From Spizellomyces punctatus DAOM BR117 (Eukaryota > Chytridiomycota > Chytridiomycetes > Spizellomycetales > Spizellomycetaceae): a stretch of DNA of 64,000 nucleotides. The notes beneath the pieces were generated by a model. That model had not been told where the DNA came from. It searched no databases and saw only the letters and a program-made list of their open reading frames with translations. Numbering within the stretch: the stretch's first letter is position 1; every line of letters starts with the position of its first letter. The stretch spans positions 2,143,299 to 2,207,298 of the forward strand of contig NW_015971537.1 in the NCBI RefSeq assembly GCF_000182565.1. The letters run 5' to 3'. Both the position numbers and the translations under genes were made by a program. This document shows positions 10,974-19,946 of this stretch, piece after piece.

Positions 10974-11709
10974 TAATTAATCATGATGTACATAAGACTC
11001 CCAACCCACCTTGCAAAGGGGCACTTTGAACCGCGGCAGATAGTACCGTTGAGGTAGCTGGGAAAAGAGTGGTTGCGCTCATTGCATATTGTTATGGTCC
11101 CATGGTAATCTAAAATCCGCAATGAAGACGGCGAATTTTCACGCTGGAAACCCAGGAGAAGGGTGATTGCAAGCCTATCCTCCACCTGTACCAGTCAAAT
11201 GGAAGTTGGTTCTGGTCTTTGTTGTACCATACTTGATTGATCAGCGGAGCTAGAAAGGGATGTCATCCTGTTCATGGAGCAACTGGTTAAAGAGCAGAAT
11301 AAACGCATACTTCAGACATTCCCTTAACCGGCGTTTATTGCCAGTGCACTAGAAACATTGGTGAGTATTCAGTAGCCCATCCATGACACATCTTTGCCCG
11401 GTGCACCAAATACCCAACAGGCAATTGTGAACAACAAGAGTTACAAGGCTTTGTGACGCTCGGTCCATGCCAGGAAATCCACCGTTGCGGTCTTGCTCTT
11501 CAAGATAATCCCAAGGCAGCAGTTTAGAAAGTTGCTTTACTTTCAATGGGTTGGCCAACGACCTGATTGTCAACTAAGCCATTGGGCGTGTCATAGATGA
11601 GAGTCATCGCCTGGTCGGGACAATTTCGAAATGGGTCCATCTTCCTTACCAACAGAACCTTTTATTTGACGTAATGATCTAGTTGGAATTCGTTTCGGCA
11701 TCAATAGCC
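10974..11709. other. Intergenic, no gene recognised
   Basis: These 736 bp separate JJJ1 from the WD40 gene. A short plus-strand frame at about 11245-11325 reads AELERDVILFMEQLVKEQ before a stop and looks protein-like, but I found no upstream exon with a start codon in phase. Minus-strand frames at 10910-11185 and 11349-11573 have no family resemblance. The WD40 promoter should lie at the right end. Confidence 0.4.
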
Positions 11710-13850
11710 ATGGAGTCGCAGCAGGAGAAGGCTTCAAGGGAGTCTAGACTCCTCAAGCAGAAAGTTGACGCACTCGAGAAGGTTAGTGCCCGAGAGCAAC
11801 TTGAAAAGTGAACTGAAAAGGTTGCCAGCGTATTCCAATCCATACATACTTGTCAATTAAATAGGAGAATATGGCATTGAAAAAGTCTTTATATGAGCTC
11901 TCAACTCGCTTCAATCTCATGGCACCCAAAATATCACCATTTTCGCTCGACTCGTTGGAAGGATTTGACGCTCCGTTCACCTCCGTAAGCGACGCCGTCA
12001 AACCTGCTGCTGAAGATCAGGATGTCTTTGGTACACTCCATGCGAAAACTATGTTTATGGCCTCCCCCGCAATTCTAAACTTCGCGATCACTAATAGCCG
12101 GGGTGTCCCGCGAGGCTCACAAGGACGGAAAACAGTTCTATCTCAAACATGAATTAAAGGTTTGCATAACTCGGTTATTGACTGCTGGATTTTCGCATCT
12201 GCTAAATCCACGAAGGGACACGCGGGGGCCGTCTACGCAGTCCAATTCTCTCCTTGCGGGAAGCTCTTGGCTTCGGGGTCATTTGATAAAACTGTGAGGA
12301 TTTGGGATGCTGTAGCGACGCAAAAGGAGGTAAATGTCCTCGTGATGTTTTAGGGCCTTGATATTTTGCGACCTTGCTGACAGATAATCAGATCCACTGC
12401 CTGAAGAACCATTCCTTGAATATATCGGATCTATCGTGGTCAAGAGACTCTACTGAGCTGCTTTCAGGAGGATATGACCAAACTTGCAAAGTTTGGGATG
12501 TAGAAAGCGGCAAATTAGAGGCCTCATATGCGACCGAAGGCTTTGTACAGTGCGTCATGTTCAATCCGCAAGGTTTGTTGTGAGTTGACCAATGAACGGC
12601 AACGAACTGTTCTGATGGACTATCCCCTATTTGAATGAACAGATCGCAACATCTTCTTCAGTGGGACATCAAGGAACACTCTGTGTATGATCGATCGGCG
12701 ACAACCCGATGCCGGTCTTATCTTCCGAAACGAGGCTATGGTGAACACATTGTATGCGTACCTTCTTTCACAATGGGTCGGCATTTGTCTCATCACCTCA
12801 TTGTTGTTTTTGCAGATATGTGTACAGGGATGGGACGAGCGTTCTGTCAGGTGATGCTGCTGGCTATCTCAAAACCTGGGACGTGCGAACAGGTGCGATG
12901 GCGCAGGCCAATGAGCCCACTATGCATGTACACAAACACTAAATCCCGAAACTTTTGTCATATCAATCTTGTTTTAGGAAAATGCATCTCTTCTTATTTG
13001 AACGAACCCACGAAGAAGCCCATTTCCCACGTCACCGTCTGCTACAGCGATAGAGGTATGCCCGAAATTTGGCTCTCTTATATTGTCAGATTATAACTCG
13101 TTTCCATTCCCGAAATGATAGATGAAGAGCCTCGATATATGACCGTCAATAGCTACGATAACGGTATATATTTCTCGTTTGTCCTCTACCTGTGTTCTCA
13201 ATTCTAACTCTCTCTGGTAGTCATGAGGGTCTATGACCGTGGATTCTCTCCTCCGCATAGCGAGCAACGTCTGATTCATGCCTTGAAGGGGTATAAAAAC
13301 AAAAATTGGCCCATCAAGAGCTCTTTTTACCAACTCAGAGAAGGTATAACGCTTAGTCTTTACTTGCAACCCATGAAATGGGCAATTGAATTGTTTATCA
13401 GTAAAACAAGGTTTAAAAAGAGGAGGCAGTCAGGATGAGATTTACAGCAAAGGAGAGCTTCCCACAAATTCGACGGACAATATTAGGTGAGGAGAGTCGT
13501 CATTTGTTTTGATAATGTGTGACATACTGACGTGGCAAAATAGCCAAGAGAAGGACAGATCAGGAGAATCTACTATGCTACTTGCCACGGGCAGCGCGGA
13601 TCCGTTTGTTTATGTATATAGTGTCGGGGGCACAGAGGTGAGCCTTCCTGTATGGTCCAACAACAAAAGACCTGGACAGCTTACCACATCCTCATTACAG
13701 GGAACGGGGGAACTTGTGCAGCGATTAGAGGGACATACAGATCGGGTGTATGCTGTGAACTTTCACCCGGTTGAGCCAATTCTTTGCTCTTGCTCAGCAG
13801 ACTTTACGCTGAAGATATGGTATTCAAACGGGAAAAAAAAGAAAGCGTGA
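11710..13850 (+). CDS. WD40-repeat protein with N-terminal coiled coil, 450 aa
   Basis: Thirteen exons: 11710-11781, 11865-12030, 12098-12159, 12216-12329, 12392-12572, 12643-12751, 12816-12892, 12978-13055, 13122-13163, 13221-13343, 13402-13486, 13544-13637 and 13701-13850. All introns are 55-85 nt and total coding length is 1353 nt, in frame. A short coiled coil (about 1-38) is followed by WD repeats ending in VRIWD, CKVWD, LKTWD, MRVYD and LKIWY, enough for one seven-blade propeller. A distinctive inserted sequence, HALKGYKNKNWPIKSSFY, sits between repeats five and six. WD40 propellers are scaffolds; no catalytic role is suggested. I recognise the layout from uncharacterised WD40 proteins but cannot name an orthologue. 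It is the most finely split gene in the window for its length. Its 3' end faces EB1 (259 bp). Confidence 0.85.
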
Positions 13851-14109
13851 CACATAAGACACCCCTGGTTTGCGTTATCAGCCTGTCGCTGCAGCGGCGA
13901 CTGTTTTGATTTATCCGTCAGGCACTCCAAGAGCCTGGCACTGTGTCTTGGAATCTTGGCACCCTTTCGCACAGCGATGGCAACAAAGGGCCAAGTCGAT
14001 GTGCTTCTTAGTACTCAGTCCCATATACAGCTCCTCCAAGCGCAGTATGATGGATCATTTAACCCCACGTACAACTAACTTATATAGAAACTATACACAT
14101 AGGACTTGT

Positions 14110-15134
14110 TCAAAAAGTATCATCCTCTTGCTCCCCTTCAACACCACCCTCCGGAATCTCAAACCCCTCTTCAGTCTACAATGAAACACCCATCAGCTGT
14201 CGAAGAGCTTCATCGCGTTCGCTCTGAGAGCTTACCTTATACATAATACCCGAAATGTAGTTCAAAATCGATTCTGTCTCTGGCCCTGGATGGCTTTCCA
14301 GTTGTTGTTGGACGTAGATTTCGATCTCTCTCAATTTTGAAAAGTAAAATTCTCGCTCTTTCTCAACTTGCTCAACGGTAACCTTCGCCTCCATAATCTG
14401 TTGCTGCATCTCTTGCAGTGCCTTTTGGTATTCGGCCTCGATCTCTGCTGTTCGGTCACGGCCCGCCCCAACAGCGGGACTTCGTGCACCGCCACGTGTG
14501 ACGGTTCTTGCAGCCTTGCTCGCAGGTGCACCGACTGATGAATTTGAAAGTGACTTTTTAATACCAGCAGAAGGTGTGCCGGCCGGTCCCTTAGCCATAG
14601 AGCCATTCCTCATCGAAACATCAGCTGGCTTTCCACCTCGTCTGCCAACCGCGTCATACGGGCCACCAGGGTAATATTGGTCCCAGAATCTGGAATGAAG
14701 TTGATGAGCTTTGTAAATACAAGAAGACTTATTTGACCTAAATTGTGTACATACTTTTTCATCCATTGGAGGAATTCCAAGTTATCCTGAAACCTGCACT
14801 TGATAAGACGTTCCACGGGAATAGCATTGTCTATCTTGTGCTTGTCAAAAACGGTTTGTAGAATTTTGAAATTCGCAACATATTCGTATTCATGCTTCGC
14901 TTGGAATTTAACTTTACTCAAAGGCACCTGTAGAAGAGGAAAAATGTCTGAATATGTAATACTGCAGCGTGTCGCAGCGTGATTCACAGGCATGTTCCCG
15001 TTACGCACGTTTTGATAGATCGAGTCCATAATCTGACAGTGTGCCGCTCCAGTGCCACACTGCTCAATTTTCGTATAGCCCAGCTGGAGCAGATCGTTTA
15101 ACCAGGCCAAAAGCTCTGTACGTGATTCGCCCAT
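14110..15134 (-). CDS. MAPRE1: EB1-family microtubule plus-end-binding protein, 272 aa
   Basis: Four exons: 15134-15009, 14927-14755, 14689-14236 and 14175-14110; introns are 81, 65 and 60 nt. The N-terminal calponin-homology domain (about 1-105) is intact: RTELLAWLNDLL, CGTGAAHCQIMDSIY, VPLSKVKF and CRFQDNLEFLQWMKKFWDQ. A basic Ser/Ala-rich linker follows. The C-terminal EB-homology coiled coil (REFYFSKLREIEIYV, about 195-250) recruits CAP-Gly and SxIP partners. Splicing the last intron gives the conserved YKTEEGFEIPEGG segment and an acidic tail ending DDTF, an aromatic end comparable to the EEY/F of other EB proteins. EB1 tracks growing microtubule ends and acts in spindle and flagellar-base microtubules. 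It is head to head with DNAJC11. Confidence 0.95.
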
Positions 15135-15501
15135 TGTGTTGCTTTCTCAAAAGTTGACTGCAAGTGCGGGACACGGTGTTAATGGATGCTGCTGGCGCCC
15201 GTCAGATAAACTAAATCACCAGCGCAAAAACTATTCGCGATATCTCCTTTTGCAGAAAACCTACCGTAAGCTCGCGTCAAGTCAAAGCAATGTAAAAGAT
15301 TTGGGCAGAAGGAAGGCGATGGCGCGACGAGGGGAAACAGCGTGAGGGTTCGTTGGGATTTCTCGCATTCGTCCGAATGTTGGCGTATCGGACTCGACAC
15401 GTGATCTCAGAGCTATGACTCATTGTTTCGACAGTTGGGGTCGCAGCTTTGGTGCTGTCGAAGCAGCCGCCGGACGAGGGAGATCAGTCTTGAAGAAACC
15501 C

Positions 15502-17806
15502 ATGTCGTCGTCAAGTCCCTCTGACCCATACGCGCAAGGTGCGACTGATCCCCATGATTACGACCCGGATGAGAGACGGTCATCTGCCGTGGACGACGCT
15601 TTTGAGGAGGAAGACCTGGAAACGGCCGAGGAGAGAATAGAAAGGGAAAATGCCCCCTCTGCAGTGGATTACTATGCAGTGCTAAATGTTGAGCGCACTG
15701 CAACTGAGGAAGACATTAAGAACTCATATCGGCGCCTATGTCTCACGTTTCACCCCGACAAACATCACCGCCCGGAAGATAAAGCAACGGCAGAGTCCCG
15801 CTTTGAAAAGATACAGAAAGCCCACGATGTACTCAGCGATCCAGTAAAACGCCACATTTACGACACTTATGGACCAGATGCTGCAGAAATGTCTTGGGAG
15901 GTTGGTGCAAGGGGTCAATCACGGGAAGAAATACGTGCAGAATTTGAACGCCAAAGTCGACAGCGACAAGAGATCGCAGCGGAAACCTTGGTCAAATCAA
16001 AAGGAGAGATTCTTTTGAGTCTTGACGCCTCTCCAATCTTTGATGCGGATGTATGGAGGAGCAGACATCGTCGGAGATTACCGCTGGGTAGATTCGAGCC
16101 TGTGAATACTCAATCTCGAGGTTTGGCGGACGTGCTTCAATGGCCTGAGGTGACGCAAGCCTTTGTTAAGCACTCATGGGAGGTGTGTTTGTCTACGTTG
16201 AGAAGATAGCACATTTGAGCAAGATCTCACGCGACTCTGTTAGACCCAAATAACTCAACAGAGTACACTCATCGTTAATGGGGACGTGATGGCTAGAAAC
16301 GGAATCGGAGTTGGGAATGTAACTGGAACTTTGCGGCATATCATCTCGCCATTAATGTGGGGCGAGGTACGTTGATTCAATATGATCCTTTGCTAGTCTA
16401 TCATGCTAAAATCATTGACAGGTATCAGGCACAATAGGGCAAAGCCCGATGATGCAGGGCAAGCTAGTCAAAAATTTCTCTTCCGATAGGTACCACACAC
16501 GGTTTTGTTGCTGGGAAACAGTATTTTCTATCCCAAAAAGTACTGAACTCTTCCTAAACTAGCTTCGCCACTATAACAGCAACAAGCCAGACGATATCTG
16601 GTCCGCCAACATTAGTCGGTGTTCTCGGACGGCGAATTACCACAAAAACGACGGGCTACCTCACGTACCGTACGGGTGAATGGCAACTTGGTCCTTGGGG
16701 CGCTGATCAAGATTTCCGCGAACGGAGTGCTTGTTCACTAGGAGTGATGCGGCAAGTAGAGCGTGGGCAGTGGAATGTAGATGTACAGGTTGGAGTGGCG
16801 CACTCGCACATCAGCCTGAGCTATTTCAAGGTGCTTCCTCGGAGCATTCGCGGCCGATTTTCACTTACGCTCTCAACACTGCTCGGCGCCCAGGCATCTG
16901 TTGCCGGTGATAAAAAGATTACAAAGTATAGTCGTATCGGGCTCGGGGTCGATTGCGTGAGTATGGGTGGAGTAACATTCCGCCTGAAACTTGCTCGGCT
17001 CGGTCAGAAATTTGTGCTCCCTATCATGCTTTCTCCACAGTTCGACATGAAGCTTGCGTTTTGGGCTGCCGTCCTACCCGTGTGCGTATCAGTGGCATTG
17101 GACAAATTTTATTTCAGTCCACGTCGAAAGCACAGGCTCGCTCAAAAGCTCTCCCAAGTACGTGCTGCAAATGCCGAAATTCTCGCGCAACGAAAAAAAG
17201 AGGCAGACGATGCAGTTAGAATCATGAAGGATTCGGTTTTGAGGAAAGTGGAAGCGGAAGAGAGTCGTAATGGGTTGATCATTGTGGAGGCGTTGTACGG
17301 AAAGCTGCCACCGTCCGATCTGGCGCCTATACGAGCGTTGTCAATGCAGGGCATCAAGGATATTTTTGAAAATCTTGGGCCGATAAGCGAAGAGGGCGCG
17401 AGCGGAAATGATGCCCACCTCGAGTACATCGACGTGACAATGGCTGTGCAGTCACTCGTCAACAACTCGCAACTCCATGTCAGTGGAGGCCATTCCAAGG
17501 TAATATCAATACATGACCTTTGCTGACAACTGAACCGACTTGCTAAAGACTTTGTTACAATCGAGCAGGTTAACATCATTGGGTTTTATGATCCCTGCCT
17601 GGGGGAGCAAAAGCGGCTACGGATTACATACAAGTTTCAAGGCAAATTGCACCAAGTTGAAGTAGATGACCAAGCTGCCGTCGCAGCGCCCCTGAGAGGT
17701 GATTTTGCCTTGCTCGTTTATTCCGTAAGAATTGCTGTCTCATTCTGCTTGTCCTGTAGCTCACCTTGTTCCTGATCGGCCAAACTCCCGTGCCACTGCG
17801 ATTTAG
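15502..17806 (+). CDS. DNAJC11: DNAJC11-type mitochondrial J-domain protein, 661 aa
   Basis: Six exons: 15502-16182, 16244-16366, 16422-16489, 16563-17499, 17569-17698 and 17760-17806; introns are 55-73 nt. A J domain with HPD (YYAVLNVERTATEEDIK...HPDKHH) lies near residues 55-120. Next comes a region predicted to be rich in beta strands (VISPLMWGE-type, then YRTGEWQLGPWGAD), and the C-terminal DUF3395 domain (DVTMAVQSLVNNSQL...GFYDPCLGEQKRLRITYKF). DNAJC11 sits on mitochondrial membranes with MICOS and SAM components and supports cristae. The ATG at 15502 (MSSSSPSDPY) was chosen; an in-frame ATG at 15415 would add 29 residues. A CACGTG box lies at 15398-15403 just upstream. Human DNAJC11 is 559 aa, so this version carries extra N-terminal and linker sequence. 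Confidence 0.92.
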
Positions 17807-18537
17807 CAGATCCGTTGGAATTGTACATTGAAGGCCGAGCTATCATTTTTAAATTTCACTTGCATCATCCCTGTATAGTAAAGAGGCTGCGCATACAATG
17901 AAACATAGATCATAGAATGCGGTTCTTAAGACTAGGATGACGAGGCGGGTGTTGCATCAACATGTGGTGTAAATCAGCGACAAATCTTGGCAAATGCATC
18001 TCACATTTGCCAGTTGACAGTCGCCCCACAAATCCTCCTTCATGTTACCGACGCATCATCATTTTTTATCCTTGCAACTTTTGGCATTTCCATTACAGAA
18101 AGAGTCTCAGAATATCCAAGCTACTTCATGCACATTGTGGATGAACTCGTCGGCCCACATGCATCCCTATGCCCGCGTCCCCACTCCTCCGTCGGCCCAA
18201 ATGCGCCCAGTCTCCAACATCGCACGCCCGCATCCGATTCCTTGGCACCAAGACATCGCCCCCGCGAGCACCTGAACCTTTCGGGCCATGATGGCCCCTC
18301 GGGCCATCTTGGCTACCTCTGTCGTCCCTACCACCCCGTGCGATTCACTTCGATCGACGCCGTCGTTCCGAATTTCCCGTGGTACGCACTTGGCCGGACT
18401 CTTTCATCTCTCCATGAGCATCCGACCCCGTCGTGCGATCTACCTCATGCGACCGAACTCTCTGCTGTCTTTCTATCGATGATTGGTCAGTGTGCGAGAT
18501 TGTTTTGTAAAACATCAAGGAGTACCAAGCACCTGGA
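17807..18537. other. Intergenic, GC-richer right half, no gene recognised
   Basis: The stretch between the DNAJC11 stop and the orphan gene is AT-rich to about 18130, then Pro/Ser/His-coding and GC-rich by eye to about 18490. A plus-strand frame (17987-18562) is open across it but ends inside the orphan gene and has no family likeness. A hairpin-capable GGGCCATGATGGCCC lies at about 18283-18297. The GC-rich half may belong to the same unit as the orphan gene. Confidence 0.35.
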
Positions 18538-19770
18538 TTACGTCATGAACCTGAACGTATAGCCGTATTTCTTGTGCGTATATCTACCCAGTAACAACTC
18601 TACGTTCTTGAGCAGCATGTGATCGTGCACCTGTTTGTTGGCAATTTCCATGTACGGCATCACGTACTCCGTAATGGGATTCTCAGCTGGGTTGTACTCC
18701 CCAGTGACTGGCCTAAGTCTGACGCATAGTTCCAGCAAAGGTATCGACTCTTCGGCAAGTTCGTCTATGTTCTCACATCCTTTCCTGTGCATGTCCCGCA
18801 ACCTGGCTGACCGCGTAGGTGACCTCGCCAGAACTACGTCCTCTGCCGTCAGTAGGGTCACATCTCTCATGCACATGCAACCCTCGCACGCCACAACTTC
18901 TGCGCCCCCTCGCACGCCGCGTGATGGAGTGGTTCTATCCAGGGAGGCCAACCACCAAGGAGACTTGGACTCCAGCATGTATTTGTCTCTGCGATACAGG
19001 TACCACGCCCTGCTTATGGTATCTGCGAAGAACTTCACCATTGTCCCCTCATCTTTCAGGGACACCCAAGCAAACCCGTATCCTTCTGTGTCATCTAGGT
19101 TTGGGTGCTCCACTACCGCTATGGATAACATCGAAGCCAGGCTCGAGTGGTATCCGTTGCATATTCCCAGTCTGTCTCCGAGAATCGTATCTTCCCTGGC
19201 CAGCGACGTGGGCCCCATCCCATCTGGATGGCAGATGACCTGTATTCGGTATCCGTTTCGGTGAGAGTCGTCTGGCAAGTAGAGGTTTATGTGGTGACCA
19301 GGCATACAGACTTGTTTTAGCAAGATCAATGCATATGGTAGGCAGGTGGTATATGTGAACGATATGCATTCGTCGCGTGTCCCGGCCTTGGCGTAGGCGA
19401 TGGTGGGAGTCTTAACGGCATGTAAGGAACTCGCATTCAGATCCCTCAGGCGTGTCGCTCTACCCCACTCCAGCATGCCAGCCAGGTCGGGTGACTCATA
19501 GGATCTTACGTTGTCATCGGGATCTTCCACCTTCAGAATGACATACCAATCTCGACGCAGTGGAGACCCGTCGGCACCACGGTGGTGAGCGTAGTCGCAT
19601 TCGTCGGGACACGACCTCTTCGACTCGACAATCGAATCGCTCAAGATCCTCATGATCAGTCGACCACGCCTCCGTGCGTCACGGGGATCGTACACGGATT
19701 CGCCATCCCGCAGTAGTTCTTCATCATGTGGTAGATCGTCGCGGTAGTGGGGCTCTATTATCACGTACAT
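18538..19770 (-). CDS. Orphan intronless protein, 410 aa
   Basis: A single uninterrupted frame from ATG 19770 to TGA. It has no introns, although most neighbouring genes are split every 100-300 bp. I recognise no domain. Visible features are an Asp/Arg-rich N-terminus (about 1-75), several Cys (a CEGCMCM cluster near 305-311), no signal peptide and no strong membrane segment. Trp and aromatic residues are well spread, as in a folded globular protein. The minus-strand frame is long and balanced, whereas the overlapping plus-strand frames (18635-19264, 18819-19238) are shorter and low in hydrophobic order, so I take this strand as coding. Codon third positions look GC-richer than in flanking genes. 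It could be a lineage-specific gene, a retrocopy or a transferred gene. Function is unknown. Confidence 0.6.
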   Translation of the reverse strand: MYVIIEPHYRDDLPHDEELLRDGESVYDPRDARRRGRLIMRILSDSIVESKRSCPDECDYAHHRGADGSPLRRDWYVILKVEDPDDNVRSYESPDLAGMLEWGRATRLRDLNASSLHAVKTPTIAYAKAGTRDECISFTYTTCLPYALILLKQVCMPGHHINLYLPDDSHRNGYRIQVICHPDGMGPTSLAREDTILGDRLGICNGYHSSLASMLSIAVVEHPNLDDTEGYGFAWVSLKDEGTMVKFFADTISRAWYLYRRDKYMLESKSPWWLASLDRTTPSRGVRGGAEVVACEGCMCMRDVTLLTAEDVVLARSPTRSARLRDMHRKGCENIDELAEESIPLLELCVRLRPVTGEYNPAENPITEYVMPYMEIANKQVHDHMLLKNVELLLGRYTHKKYGYTFRFMT

Positions 19771-19946
19771 ACTTCGTTCAGCAATGCTTCATCCGCATCT
19801 GCACGTCCACTCAAGCATCCACAGTATGTTCTATCTCCGAGCGTCGATTCCAACTGCTAAGTGTCGTTACGTAAGCTTAGGACGCGTACGCGTAACATCT
19901 GGGCGGAACTGGCATAGCAAACGGTAATGGTGTTCACCGCAGTGCC
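19771..19946. promoter_or_regulatory. Divergent promoter with tandem ACGCGT boxes and TTACGTAA
   Basis: This 176-bp gap lies between the start codons of the orphan gene and the permease gene. It contains the perfect palindrome TTACGTAA (19867-19874), a bZIP-type site, and 8 bp later two abutting ACGCGT hexamers (19882-19893). ACGCGT is the MluI cell-cycle box bound by MBF-type APSES factors in fungi at G1/S. The boxes could serve either gene. The motifs are seen directly; the regulation is inferred. Confidence 0.5.

Noticed and set aside
11245-11325. Protein-like AELERDVILFMEQLVKEQ frame
   Set aside because: I could not find an upstream exon or start codon in phase; left as intergenic.
17987-18562. 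191-aa plus-strand frame rich in Pro, Ser and His
   Set aside because: No family likeness, irregular composition, and it ends inside the better-supported minus-strand orphan gene.
18635-19264. Plus-strand frames opposite the orphan gene
   Set aside because: Shorter than and fully overlapped by the 410-codon minus-strand frame; treated as shadows.
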